This document shows positions 16,757 through 25,464 of a DNA stretch of 64,000 nt, in pieces. A program made the translations under genes and the position numbers. Position 1 is the first letter of the stretch, and each line of letters starts with the position of its first letter. Below the pieces are notes generated by a model, which did not search any database, was not told the DNA's origin, and was given only the letters and a program-made list of their open reading frames with translations. This stretch comes from Acidobacteriota bacterium (GTDB lineage Bacteria > Acidobacteriota > Blastocatellia > Pyrinomonadales > Pyrinomonadaceae), in contig QHXR01000006.1 in NCBI GenBank assembly GCA_003223025.1, forward strand, positions 33,609 through 97,608, given 5' to 3'.

Positions 16757-18691
16757 ATGCGCGATATTCCTGTCGGTAACGGTTCATTCCTCGTCACATT
16801 CGACGACAAATACCAAATTCGTGATGTCTATTTCCCGCACGTCGGGCAGGAAAACCATTCAGAAGGTTTTCCGTTCAGGTTTGGCGTTTGGACGCCGACC
16901 AAATTCTCGTGGACGTTTTCCGACGACTGGTCGCGGAGCTTGAAGTATCTGCCTGAGACTCTCGTCACGGATGTCACGCTTGAGAATCGCGAGATTGAGG
17001 TTCGGATCGAATGCAACGACACGGTCGCGAGTCACGACAATATTTTTCTCCGGCGCGTCCGCGTCACGAATCTGAACACGGCTCCGCGCGAGATCAGAAT
17101 TTTTCTACATCACGATTTTCGAATCTACGAGAACAAGGTCGGTGACACTGCGTACTACGATCCCGAAACCGGATCGCTCATCCACTACAAAAAGCATCGT
17201 TACTTTTTGATAAAGACCGAGCCGCAGTTCGATTCATTCGCGACCGGTCGAAAAGCATTTCGAGATAAGGAAGGTACGTGGCGCGATGCCGAAGACGGAA
17301 CTCTCAGCGGAGGCGTTGTGACGGAGGGCTCCGTTGATTCGACGCTTGGCATGCATCTTCAGATCGACGCCGGCGAGTCGCGGGAATTCTTTTACTGGAT
17401 CGCCGCCGGCACATCTTACGCCGATGTCGCAGCGTTGAACGAGCATATTCTCGATCAGCGGCCACAGGTTTATTTCGATTACACCGCAAATTACTGGCGT
17501 GCATGGGTCAACAAAAATGATGCTGATCTCGGCGACCTTCCGTCCGATGTTATCGAGCTTTACAAACGCTCGCTGCTCATCATTCGCACGCAGATCGATA
17601 ACGATGGAGCGATCCTGGCGGCGAACGATTCGGACGTAACGGAGCGTGCGACCGATCATTACAGTTACCTCTGGACGCGCGACGGTGCGTTCGTCGCAAA
17701 TGCACTCGATCTTGCCGGATACGCCGACGCTGCTAGGCGCTTCTTTGATTTCTGCGCGAAGGTGGTTCATCCGAACGGTTACTTTTTGCAGAAGTACAAC
17801 GCCGACGGCACGGTCGCATCGGGCTGGCATCCGTCTTGGAATGCGTATGAACAGTCGCCGATGGTGCCGATCCAGGAAGATGAAACGGCGCTTGTGATCT
17901 GGGCGTTGTGGCAACACTACGACCGCTATCGCGATATTGAATTTGCCAATCGGCTCTATCGGGATCTCGTGGTCCCGTGCGCAGATTTTATGTGCGACTT
18001 TCGACACAAGCCGTCACGGCTTCCGGCTCCGAGTTGGAATCTTTGGGAAGATCGTCGCGGCATTCACACTTTCACTTGTGCATCGGTCGTCGGCGGGCTT
18101 CGAGCGGCCGCGGGATTCGCTTCGCTCTTTGCCGAGCTCGATCGTGCTGCGAAATATGCGGCGGCGGCGGATGAGATCGTCGACGCTATGCGCGAGCATC
18201 TATATTCCAAGGAGCACGGAAGATTTTTGCGATCGCTGCACTTCAATAGCGGAGAACACTACGAGCCTGACGCAACCGTCGACGCGTCCATGTTCGCGAT
18301 GTTTTATTTCGGAGTGTTTACACCAGACGATCCGATGGTGACCGGCACGATGGCCGCGATCCGCGATAGGCTTTCGGTGCCTGGCGGCATCGCTCGATTT
18401 GAGAACGACGGGTACATGCGGGCGTCCTCGGATGTCGCCGGCAATGCCTGGTTCATCTGCACGCTTTGGCTCGCCGAATATTACATCGCGACGGCGAAGA
18501 CGAAAGAAGATCTCGAACCGGCTCTCGATATCCTGAAGAAGGTCGCGAGTCAGTCGCGCGCATCCGGAGTGCTGTCAGAGCAGATCGATCCGGTTACCGG
18601 CGCACAGATATCGGTCGCTCCACTGACGTGGTCGCATTCAACGTATGTTGCTGCCGTGCACAATTACTTGTCGAAGGTTTCTAGTTTCTAG
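16757..18691 (+). CDS. glycoside hydrolase family 15 (glucoamylase-like)
   Basis: 644 residues. N-terminal beta domain (about 1-270: IPVGNGSFLVTFDDKYQIRD, YFPHVGQENH) plus a C-terminal (alpha/alpha)6 barrel. The barrel shows DHYSYLWTRDGAFVANALD and SWNLWEDRRGIHTFTCASV with the presumed acid Glu, and SEQIDPVTG near the end with the presumed base Glu. No signal peptide, so cytoplasmic. It would release glucose from alpha-glucans or trehalose; family members of this form act on glycogen-like or trehalose substrates. The last codons (KVSSF, TAG) are made by the GTTTCTAGTTTCTAG repeat that follows. Confidence 0.9.
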   Translation: MRDIPVGNGSFLVTFDDKYQIRDVYFPHVGQENHSEGFPFRFGVWTPTKFSWTFSDDWSRSLKYLPETLVTDVTLENREIEVRIECNDTVASHDNIFLRRVRVTNLNTAPREIRIFLHHDFRIYENKVGDTAYYDPETGSLIHYKKHRYFLIKTEPQFDSFATGRKAFRDKEGTWRDAEDGTLSGGVVTEGSVDSTLGMHLQIDAGESREFFYWIAAGTSYADVAALNEHILDQRPQVYFDYTANYWRAWVNKNDADLGDLPSDVIELYKRSLLIIRTQIDNDGAILAANDSDVTERATDHYSYLWTRDGAFVANALDLAGYADAARRFFDFCAKVVHPNGYFLQKYNADGTVASGWHPSWNAYEQSPMVPIQEDETALVIWALWQHYDRYRDIEFANRLYRDLVVPCADFMCDFRHKPSRLPAPSWNLWEDRRGIHTFTCASVVGGLRAAAGFASLFAELDRAAKYAAAADEIVDAMREHLYSKEHGRFLRSLHFNSGEHYEPDATVDASMFAMFYFGVFTPDDPMVTGTMAAIRDRLSVPGGIARFENDGYMRASSDVAGNAWFICTLWLAEYYIATAKTKEDLEPALDILKKVASQSRASGVLSEQIDPVTGAQISVAPLTWSHSTYVAAVHNYLSKVSSF

Positions 18692-18870
18692 TTCTCGTTT
18701 CTTGGTTCGTGTGTTTAGTGTGTTTCGTGGTTCGGATTTTTGTTCACTATTCAAAAGGACCGTCGCGGGCCACCGGAAGATAACCACGAAACACACTAAA
18801 CACACGAACCGGACACGAAACAAGAAATAAGAAATAAGAAACGAGAACTAAACTACAAACTAGAAACTAA
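18677..18870. repeat. long heptad-word inverted repeat between GH15 and pyk
   Basis: Left arm 18677-18735 consists of GTTTCTA words, then GTTCGTGTGTTTAGTGTGTT and CGTGGTTCGG. Right arm 18782-18870 is the complement with insertions (AACCACGAAACACACTAAAC, then CGAACCGGACACGAAAC, then AGAAATA and AGAAACT words). The loop is about 46 nt. Both flanking genes are on the plus strand; the left arm begins inside the GH15 gene and the right arm ends just before the pyk ATG, leaving no Shine-Dalgarno. Confidence 0.88.
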
Positions 18871-18882
18871 AAACGATTTCAG

Positions 18883-20403
18883 ATGAGAAAAGCGAAAATT
18901 TTAGCGACTCTTGGACCGGCTTCGGATTCACAGGCTGTGATCGAATCGATGATCACCGCCGGCGTGAACGCCGTCCGCATCAACATGTCGCACGGTACGG
19001 AAGAAGAACATACCGCGACGCTCGAACGCGCTCGGGCAGCAGCAGCGAATCTCAAAAAACCATTGGCGATCCTCGTCGATCTTTCCGGGCCGAAGATCCG
19101 CACACGTACCTTGAAGGACGGTCTGCCGGTCGAGTTGAAAGTCGGCGAAGAGTTTACGATCACGACACGAGAGGTCGAAGGTAACGGACAGATCGTCTCG
19201 ACAAATTTCTCCGGCCTTCCCGAAGCAGTCGAGCCCGGAACTCGCATTCTCATCGACGACGGAGCGATCGAGTTGATAGTCGAATCCGAGACCGCGACCG
19301 ACATTATGTGCCGCGTCGAAGTCGGCGGATGGCTGAGTGAACGCAAAGGAATAAACCTTCCGAACACGCCTCTGCCGATCGCTTCGATGACTGAAAAGGA
19401 CGAGGTCGATCTTATCTGGGCCATGTCGAAAAATGTCGACTACATCGCGCTCTCGTTTGTCCGTCGTGCCGAAGATTGTCGTGTCGTCAAAAAGAAGATC
19501 AAGGAATTGAACAAGCGTCGAATGGGCAGAGCTCTTCTCGTCGCAAAGATCGAGAAAGCAGAGGCGATCGAAAATCTCGATGCGATAATCGCGGAGACCG
19601 ACGGCGTGATGGTCGCACGCGGCGATCTCGGAGTCGAGACAAGCGTAGAACATGTTCCGGTCTATCAAAAACGAATAATCGAGAAGGCTGTCGCTAACGA
19701 CAAGTTCGTCATCACCGCGACGCAGATGCTGCAGTCGATGATCGACAGCCCGCATCCGACGCGTGCCGAAGCGTCAGACGTTGCGAACGCGGTGTGGGAT
19801 GGATCCGATGCGGTGATGCTGTCGGCTGAAACAGCGTCGGGAAGTTATCCGCTTGAGACGGTCCAGACGATGGCAAGGATCATCGATGCCGCCGAAACGG
19901 TAAAGCCCGGAGAGCTACGAAAACCGGTGAAATTCTCACAACCGCCATCGGGTCGCACGAGTCAGGCTCTGTGCAAAGCCGCAGCATACGCGGCAAAGGA
20001 AGTGATGACGGAGAAGGTCGCGGTATTCACCGAGTCAGGTTTGATGGCTCGTCGCCTTTCGAGTATCCGATCCGGACTGCAGACATTCGGACTGACCACG
20101 TCGATCGACGCATGCAATCAACTTGCACTCATTTGGGGAGTGCAGCCGATGTATCACCGTGCCGTTCAAGCGGTAGTGGATCCGCAGGAGTCGATCGGAA
20201 ACGTGACGATGATGGATCTCTCGAGCAGCGTCGGCACCGATGCGACCGCGGAGCTTTTGATGGTCGGAGAAACTACGTTGCTTGAGGCGGGTGTCGTCGA
20301 GCGAGGCGAGACGCTGATCATGATGGCTGGAAGATTATCGGGTCACGGACTTTCGAGCTCGGTCATTGTATGGACGATCGGTGAAGAGATACCGAGACGT
20401 TAG
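18883..20403 (+). CDS. pyk: pyruvate kinase
   Basis: Transfers phosphate from phosphoenolpyruvate to ADP, the last glycolytic step. 506 residues. Seen: KILATLGPAS at the N-terminus, VNAVRINMSHG, ILVDLSGPKIRTR, KIEKAEAIENLD, GVMVARGDLGVE (metal Glu/Asp) and ITATQMLQSMI. The C-terminal domain (about 365-500) includes AVFTESGLMARRLSSIR and WGVQPMYHRA. The start at 18883 gives the exact family N-terminus. It is preceded by the heptad repeat without a visible ribosome site. The small secreted-protein gene starts 9 bp after the stop, so they are probably co-transcribed. Confidence 0.98.
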   Translation: MRKAKILATLGPASDSQAVIESMITAGVNAVRINMSHGTEEEHTATLERARAAAANLKKPLAILVDLSGPKIRTRTLKDGLPVELKVGEEFTITTREVEGNGQIVSTNFSGLPEAVEPGTRILIDDGAIELIVESETATDIMCRVEVGGWLSERKGINLPNTPLPIASMTEKDEVDLIWAMSKNVDYIALSFVRRAEDCRVVKKKIKELNKRRMGRALLVAKIEKAEAIENLDAIIAETDGVMVARGDLGVETSVEHVPVYQKRIIEKAVANDKFVITATQMLQSMIDSPHPTRAEASDVANAVWDGSDAVMLSAETASGSYPLETVQTMARIIDAAETVKPGELRKPVKFSQPPSGRTSQALCKAAAYAAKEVMTEKVAVFTESGLMARRLSSIRSGLQTFGLTTSIDACNQLALIWGVQPMYHRAVQAVVDPQESIGNVTMMDLSSSVGTDATAELLMVGETTLLEAGVVERGETLIMMAGRLSGHGLSSSVIVWTIGEEIPRR

Positions 20404-20412
20404 GAACGAGAT

Positions 20413-20835
20413 ATGAAGATTGTTGGGCTCAGTGTTTTACTCTTACTGGTGTTTCTCGGTTCTACTTCTACAGCGCTCGCACAAAGCAAAACCAAGGCTC
20501 ACCATTCTTCCGCTTCGTGCGAAGAGACGTCCGCTTCGCTGGACGTTGTCGGGGACAAATTTCATCGTCACGCGACGAATGAGAGCTTCCTTATTGTGCT
20601 CGGCAGTTTTCCGAACGGTGTTAGTGCGAGATCAAAAGACCTGATCATACGTCACGCAACTCGTTACCTCACCCAGTTCCAAAAAGTTGAAGAAGAAAGA
20701 ATCAGAACTGGCGTGAATCGCTCGAACAGTGCGCGGGCGGATCTGCAGTTTTTCATAAACGGTGAACTCGCGGGGATATTGAACGTTTCCACCAAGTCGG
20801 GATTGTGCTTCGGAACGGGCGAAACCTTTCGTTGA
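20413..20835 (+). CDS. small secreted protein, unknown
   Basis: 140 residues with a signal peptide (MKIVGLSVLLLLVFLGSTSTALA, cut before QSK). The mature part has two Cys (CEETSAS near 36 and GLCFGTGE near 134), probably a disulfide, and a helical middle with KDLIIRHATRYLTQFQKVEE. No family recognised. It follows pyk by 9 bp and ends directly against the convergent VIT gene (stop codons abut at 20835/20836). Confidence 0.65.
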   Translation: MKIVGLSVLLLLVFLGSTSTALAQSKTKAHHSSASCEETSASLDVVGDKFHRHATNESFLIVLGSFPNGVSARSKDLIIRHATRYLTQFQKVEEERIRTGVNRSNSARADLQFFINGELAGILNVSTKSGLCFGTGETFR

Positions 20836-21552
20836 TCATCCAACCGTCGTCCCGAACAGATAGCCGATAAGCAGCGTCATAGTCATCGCGATCAACCCCC
20901 AAAATGTGACGCGACCCGTGCCGACAATGATCGACGCACCGCCGGCCCTTGCCGCCAATCCACCGAGAAACGCCAGCAGCAAAAGCGACACAACCATTAC
21001 AACCGGGACAGTCAGATTGGCCGGCACAAGCGCCGCCGCGGCGAGTGGAATTCCCGCACCGATCGCAAAACTGACCGCGGAAAACGCGGCGGCTTGAAGC
21101 GGTTGAGCTGATGTCTCCGTTGTGATCCCGAGCTCATCTCGCGCGTGCGCTCCGAGTGCATCGTGCTCCATCAATTGCGTCGCGACCTCGCTTGCGAGAT
21201 GCGGGTCAAGTCCACGCTTAACATAGATCCCGGCGAGCTCCATGTGCTCGCCTTCGTGATCCGCCGCCAATTCGCGACGTTCTCGATCGAGGTCTGCTTT
21301 CTCAGCGTCCGCTTGCGAATGGACCGAAACGTATTCACCTGCGGCCATCGACATCGCTCCTGCTACGAGACCAGCGAGTCCGGCGATCAAGACGGCGGAC
21401 CTCCCGCTTTCGGACGCGGCGACACCGACGATCAAGCTCGCGGTTGAAACGATCCCGTCATTTGCGCCGAGCACCGCGGCTCGAAGCCATCCGACACGAT
21501 CCGTTTTATGACGTTCGCGGTGGCGACCGATCCGTTTATTGAAATCTGACAT
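20836..21552 (-). CDS. VIT1/CCC1-family transporter
   Basis: 238 residues. Two N-terminal TM segments (GANDGIVSTASLIVGVAAS and LVAGAMSMAAGEYVSVHSQ carry the conserved family signatures), a cytoplasmic helical loop rich in Glu/Asp/His (about 85-140), and three C-terminal TM segments. Members export Fe2+ or Mn2+ from the cytoplasm (vacuolar in eukaryotes). The acidic loop is the usual metal-binding domain. Single gene, convergent with the pyk unit. Confidence 0.9.
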   Translation of the reverse strand: MSDFNKRIGRHRERHKTDRVGWLRAAVLGANDGIVSTASLIVGVAASESGRSAVLIAGLAGLVAGAMSMAAGEYVSVHSQADAEKADLDRERRELAADHEGEHMELAGIYVKRGLDPHLASEVATQLMEHDALGAHARDELGITTETSAQPLQAAAFSAVSFAIGAGIPLAAAALVPANLTVPVVMVVSLLLLAFLGGLAARAGGASIIVGTGRVTFWGLIAMTMTLLIGYLFGTTVG

Positions 21553-21602
21553 TGGGTTAGGTTAGACGGAGTCTCGTGATCGCGCAATCGTGGGCGCTCG
21601 GC

Positions 21603-22184
21603 TTACGTGTGAAACTTTGAAGACACGTTTTCGCGTCCCCAGCGAAGTGTCCGGGCCATCCACGCGAGCTCGTCGAGAAATCCCTGTACACGATTTTCGT
21701 AAGCTTCGTCGAGCAGTTTTCCGTTCTCGTCGAACTTGCTTCCGACCTTCGGAAAATTGAGATCGCTGAATGTTACGGCGAGGCCAAGCTCCCGGACCAT
21801 CGGGACGCACGCTTCGATAACACGCGTCCCGCCCCACGGCCCGGCGGACACACCGACAAACGCGACGGCCTTATGAACGTATTCTCTGAGTAGAAGGTCG
21901 AGGACGGATTTCAATGTGCCGGGATATCCGTGATTGTATTCCGGCGTCACGATGACAAGCCCATCGGCTTTGATGATCGCGTCACGCCATTCAGGAAATT
22001 GATCTTTTATGTCCTGCCCGTACTCGGCCTTCGGAAATTCAAAGTCGCATACGTCGAAGAACTGAGATTCGATGTCGTCACGCTGCGCCAATTTTGCGAA
22101 TACCCAGCGTGCGACGTTCTCACTCTCGCGATTCTTACGCGGCGTGCCGAGGAGAATTGGAATGAAAAGTTTGGAGTCTGTCAT
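21603..22184 (-). CDS. NADPH-dependent FMN reductase-family protein
   Basis: 193 residues, flavodoxin-like fold. Seen: IPILLGTPRKNRESENVA (phosphate loop), VIVTPEYNHGYPGTLKSVLD (FMN_red signature, about residues 85-104) and VGVSAGPWGGTRVIE. It would reduce FMN, quinones or azo dyes; physiological role unknown. The ATG at 22184 is preceded by GGAG about 9 nt away and is favoured over a longer frame that runs into the inverted repeat upstream. Confidence 0.9.
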   Translation of the reverse strand: MTDSKLFIPILLGTPRKNRESENVARWVFAKLAQRDDIESQFFDVCDFEFPKAEYGQDIKDQFPEWRDAIIKADGLVIVTPEYNHGYPGTLKSVLDLLLREYVHKAVAFVGVSAGPWGGTRVIEACVPMVRELGLAVTFSDLNFPKVGSKFDENGKLLDEAYENRVQGFLDELAWMARTLRWGRENVSSKFHT

Positions 22185-22240
22185 GACGTAAAGCTCCGCT
22201 AAGGTTACTGGCTCGGTCGGTCGTACGAAAAATGCGGGAG

Positions 22241-22513
22241 ACGGCGGATGCGACTGGAACGCAGGCGTCCCCGCCTGCAACATTGCCGCTTCGGCGATAT
22301 CAGCTGCTCGGTTGTCGAATCATCGCAGCTTTTTCGTACGTCGCGTTGCGGGGACATCACGACGAGATCGTCGCAACTTTTCAAATTTGAAATCTGAAAT
22401 TTGAAATTTGAAAACACTGCCGTTTGCGGCTGTTGTCGAATCATAATCGTTTGACATCGCCGAAGCGACGATGTTGCAGGCGGGGACGCCTGCGTTCCAG
22501 TCGCATCCGCCGT
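22241..22513. repeat. large inverted repeat, GACTGGAACGCAGGCG family, copy 2 (with AAATTTG heptads)
   Basis: Perfect 43-nt inverted arms at 22241-22283 and 22471-22513 (ACGGCGGATGCGACTGGAAC and on). The loop holds TCGAATCATAATCG (22436-22449), shared with copy 3, and a heptad run of AAATTTG words (about 22382-22423). It fills most of the 374-bp gap between the FMN reductase and radical SAM genes; no gene is visible in it. Confidence 0.92.
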
Positions 22514-22558
22514 CTGTACCGCCTGCCGCGAACATCAAATCGACTATCGTCGCTTCAG

Positions 22559-23584
22559 CTACTCTGCGCCTACGATCTGCGCAACCGTCTCTTTCTTCAA
22601 GCCGCTTCCGTTGCGCTTGTTGTAGTCGTTGAGTGATATCTGCGGATCGCGCCATGCGTCGAGATGTCCGACCTGGTGCACGCATTGGATCGTGCACGTT
22701 GGGGCACACCATTTTTCTGTGATGTATTCGCGCTCCATGTCGCCGTGAGTGTATTCGAGGAGCGGGATTCCCGGCGTGCCGCGCTGCTGCGAGCACCAGC
22801 TCACGATGCCGGCTTCGTCGACGTAGAGATAACGAGCACCGGCACGACATCGCCATGCGTATTCGCCGCCATCAACGAGCTCATCCTGAAACCAATTCCA
22901 CCGCGCGTACGAACGCGTGCCTTTCGATTTGATCTCTTTGTAAACTTCTTTTTCACGCGGCGTCAGGCCTTTGTTCAAACCCATCTCGTCGTGAATGACG
23001 CCGACTGTCGACGAGAAGCCGAGCTCTCGCGCGCGGTTTGCGATTATCAAAGCCTCATCCGGATTCGCGACACCGCCACCGACGACCGAATTGATATTCA
23101 CTTTGAACTTCGCGAAGTCGCGCAGATTGACGAGCTTCGAATCGAGAACCTTGAGGCTCTTCTTCGAAACGTCATCGGGCGTGACGTTGTCGATCGAGAT
23201 CTGGAGATAATCGAGCCCAGCCTCGTTGAGCTTCTTCACCTTTTCAGGTTGGAAGTAATATCCATTGGAGATCAAGCCCGCGATCATTCCGTGATGACGG
23301 ATGCGTGCGATGATCTCGAAAATTTCGGGATGCATCATGGGCTCGCCGCCGGAGATCGTGATCACGGATGAACCGAACTCCGCGAGCTTGTCGATCCGCT
23401 CGAGCATCGTCTCGATCGGCACCGGATCACTCGTCTTGTCGTACTCGTTGCAATACGTGCACGACAAATTACAGCGACGCATCGGCACGATGTGCACGAG
23501 GACCGGGTGCTTTGTCGATGCGAACGCACGAACCGTATGTCGCACACCGCGCGTGAACCTGCTAAAACTACTTGCCTTTGGCAT
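22559..23584 (-). CDS. radical SAM protein with SPASM-like C-terminal cysteines
   Basis: 341 residues. The radical SAM cluster motif is [11 protein letters not shown] (CxxxCxxC, about residues 38-45), then [17 protein letters not shown] (SAM-binding GGEP), LISNGYYF and LQISIDN. The C-terminal third has further Cys ([22 protein letters not shown] and [15 protein letters not shown]) suggesting an auxiliary Fe-S cluster as in SPASM/twitch enzymes. It resembles HpnH-like and peptide- or cofactor-modifying members. No candidate substrate peptide or partner gene is seen next to it. Reaction unknown. Confidence 0.8.
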   Translation of the reverse strand: MPKASSFSRFTRGVRHTVRAFASTKHPVLVHIVPMRRCNLSCTYCNEYDKTSDPVPIETMLERIDKLAEFGSSVITISGGEPMMHPEIFEIIARIRHHGMIAGLISNGYYFQPEKVKKLNEAGLDYLQISIDNVTPDDVSKKSLKVLDSKLVNLRDFAKFKVNINSVVGGGVANPDEALIIANRARELGFSSTVGVIHDEMGLNKGLTPREKEVYKEIKSKGTRSYARWNWFQDELVDGGEYAWRCRAGARYLYVDEAGIVSWCSQQRGTPGIPLLEYTHGDMEREYITEKWCAPTCTIQCVHQVGHLDAWRDPQISLNDYNKRNGSGLKKETVAQIVGAE

Positions 23585-23653
23585 TGATCAAAATTGGACC
23601 GCGAATCAAACTGGTAATTATAGAAGCTGAACCGAACGTTTTCAAACTCAAGT

Positions 23654-23688
23654 AAAAAGCTCCGGACGTCAATCGTGCCGGAGCTTTT
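23654..23688 (-). terminator. intrinsic terminator after LolA-like gene
   Basis: AAAAAGCTCCGG (23654-23665) pairs with CCGGAGCTTTT (23678-23688), loop of 12 nt. On the minus strand the stem is followed by TTTTT. It lies 23 nt downstream of the LolA-like stop at 23711. Confidence 0.85.
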
Positions 23689-23710
23689 CGATTATTTGAC
23701 CCAGTTCTCG

Positions 23711-24406
23711 TTATCCCTGCACGATGTTTGTGCCCTTCGGAGGACTGATCTTGAAAACGGCCGCGCTTATAGTCGCGTTGCGACGGACGTTAGATAAGAG
23801 AACGGTCGTCGTATCGTTGTTCTTCTCGACGATCTTCGCCTGAACCGGCATTCCATCCGTGTTTACCCAAAGATCGGCTGACTTGTAAGTCGTCCCGGCT
23901 TTCGGAGTAAGGACGAGGTGCCATGTCTTTCCGCCGCTCGCGACGGTTTCTTCGCCTGCATACTTAACATCGTAGTTCGCACTCAACTGTGCCTTACTCA
24001 TCGTCATGAACGCGAGAGCTCCGCCGGATTTCGAGTTCCCTTTCGCGCTGTCCACGTTTCCGACGATCGCCTGCTTCGTCTTCGGTCGGTAGAGAACATA
24101 CTTTCCGTTTGCGATCGCGAGACTCTCGGCAATGGGTTTCGTCCAATCGATCCGAACATAGATCTGCTTTTCCGATTTTCCGGGAAGGTAGCTGAGATCG
24201 CCTTCCGTCACGTCGTTCTCACCCAATTGAGCATTCACCTTATTCATCTTGATGTTGCTCTTAAGACTGACCAAACTTTTGTTATTGTCATCCATCCGCT
24301 TGAGGATTTCTTTGAGAACCCCCTGGGCCGAAACCTGGGAAGACATCGCGCCAAATAAGAAAATAATTGCGACAGTCGGGAGTAAAAATCTAAAAGAATT
24401 TTTCAT
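23711..24406 (-). CDS. LolA-like periplasmic lipoprotein carrier
   Basis: 231 residues. Signal peptide MKNSFRFLLPTVAIIFLFGA followed by MSSQVSAQ. The mature part begins with a helix (VLKEILKRMDDNNKSLVSLK) and continues as a beta-rich half-barrel typical of LolA/LolB: DLSYLPGKSEKQIYVRIDW, YVLYRPKTKQAIVG and LWVNTDGMPVQAKIVEKN. It would carry lipoproteins or lipids across the periplasm. The start at 24406 has AAGGAG 10 nt upstream. Its leader contains a terminator-like hairpin behind its own promoter (see that entry). Confidence 0.82.
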   Translation of the reverse strand: MKNSFRFLLPTVAIIFLFGAMSSQVSAQGVLKEILKRMDDNNKSLVSLKSNIKMNKVNAQLGENDVTEGDLSYLPGKSEKQIYVRIDWTKPIAESLAIANGKYVLYRPKTKQAIVGNVDSAKGNSKSGGALAFMTMSKAQLSANYDVKYAGEETVASGGKTWHLVLTPKAGTTYKSADLWVNTDGMPVQAKIVEKNNDTTTVLLSNVRRNATISAAVFKISPPKGTNIVQG

Positions 24407-24424
24407 AAATGCGTCACTCCTTAA

Positions 24425-24499
24425 CAAAAAAGTTAGAGCCGTTGGTCGGTTCTAACCCTTATGAGCCTAATATAATATCCAAAATCTAACGAATATCAA
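24425..24499 (-). promoter_or_regulatory. promoter plus terminator-like leader hairpin (candidate attenuator) of LolA-like gene
   Basis: On the minus strand: TTGATA (complement of 24494-24499), 16 bp, TATTAT (complement of 24472-24477), then a hairpin GTTAGA...TCTAAC (24432-24456) followed by six T (24426-24431), then AAGGAG (24417-24422) and the ATG at 24406. The hairpin is thus both the likely terminator of the upstream ABC cluster and part of the leader of this gene. Confidence 0.5.
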
Positions 24500-24788
24500 T
24501 CTCGTAGACCGTTTCGCCGCCGGGGATCTCTCGCTTTCGCCAGTCGACTACCTCTGCTTTCGGATTTCCGGAAATCGCCCTTATTCGTTGCTCAAGAACG
24601 GGTTTGTCCGGCGAGAAGTCAGACTGTTTGACGATCAGACGCGAGGTCTGCGTTGCAAACAAATCCGGTCGATTGAACCATTCTTTTGGGGTTAAAAAGA
24701 TAAATGCGACGATCAGCAGGCAAAAGATGACGTAGACCGAGGTTTCGCGGCTATAGCTCCACAGAAATAGTTTCTTGAGAACGTCCAT
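24486..24788 (-). CDS. small single-TM protein, unknown
   Basis: 100 residues: cytoplasmic start (MDVLKKLFLWSYSRET), one membrane segment (VYVIFCLLIVAFIFLTP), then a soluble domain of about 65 residues ending PGGETVYEIDIR. No family recognised. It starts 2 nt after the LolD-like stop (24790), so it is translated with it, and it may anchor or partner the ATPase in place of a permease. Confidence 0.65.
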   Translation of the reverse strand: MDVLKKLFLWSYSRETSVYVIFCLLIVAFIFLTPKEWFNRPDLFATQTSRLIVKQSDFSPDKPVLEQRIRAISGNPKAEVVDWRKREIPGGETVYEIDIR

Positions 24789-24789
24789 C

Positions 24790-25464
24790 TCAATCGGCGA
24801 TCAAACCGTCACGCATCCGAATTATACGCGAACAAACAGCCGCGGCCTCCGGATTGTGCGTGATCATAATGATCGTCTGATTATACTTCTCGTTCAACTC
24901 CTTGAACATATCGAGAACGATCTGCGAATTTTCCGTGTCGAGATTCCCCGTTGGCTCATCGGCGAGTATGATCGCCGGGCTATTGATGACGGCACGTGCC
25001 AACGCGACTCGCTGCTGCTCTCCACCCGACATCTCGAGCGGTTTGTGATGCATTTTGTCTTCGAGCCTAAGCAGACGCAAAACTTCGCGCCGGTTCGTCG
25101 AATCTTTGCTGCCGTTTCCCGAGTGGATCTTCTCAGCAAGTTTCAAATTCCCTTCCGCAGTGAGCGTGGGGAAAAGATTGAATCGCTGAAAAACGAATCC
25201 GATCTTGCGTCGTCGAATGTCGGTTCGCTTTGAGTCGGATACTTTCGACAGATCTTCTCCGTCGATCAGGATCGTTCCGGTCGTCGGACTGAGCAATCCG
25301 CCGAGCAAATGCAGAAGCGTCGACTTCCCGCATCCGGACGGACCCATGATCGCGACGAACTCGCCTTCCGTGATATCGAGAGATACGCCGCGGAGCGCGG
25401 GCACTTCGAGTTTGCCGATCGAATACGACTTTGTAAGATTTTCCGTTCTTAAGACTGTCTTCAC
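24790..25464 (-). CDS. ABC transporter ATP-binding protein, LolD-like (MacB/FtsE class)
   Basis: 224 residues, a complete ATPase: Walker [19 protein letters not shown] (about residue 38), Q-loop [14 protein letters not shown], signature [16 protein letters not shown], Walker [12 protein letters not shown] and the H-loop [12 protein letters not shown]. The class serves LolCDE, MacB and FtsE systems. No permease gene is in the cluster or elsewhere in the window. Its first codons overlap the upstream lipoprotein gene by 4 nt. The LolA-like and LolB-like neighbours suggest lipoprotein release from the inner membrane. Confidence 0.92.
   Translation of the reverse strand: MKTVLRTENLTKSYSIGKLEVPALRGVSLDITEGEFVAIMGPSGCGKSTLLHLLGGLLSPTTGTILIDGEDLSKVSDSKRTDIRRRKIGFVFQRFNLFPTLTAEGNLKLAEKIHSGNGSKDSTNRREVLRLLRLEDKMHHKPLEMSGGEQQRVALARAVINSPAIILADEPTGNLDTENSQIVLDMFKELNEKYNQTIIMITHNPEAAAVCSRIIRMRDGLIAD

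Noticed and set aside
18677..18870. Possible CRISPR array from GTTTCTA repeats
   Set aside because: Words are 7 nt in direct tandem with no spacers and then an inverted arm; no cas genes.
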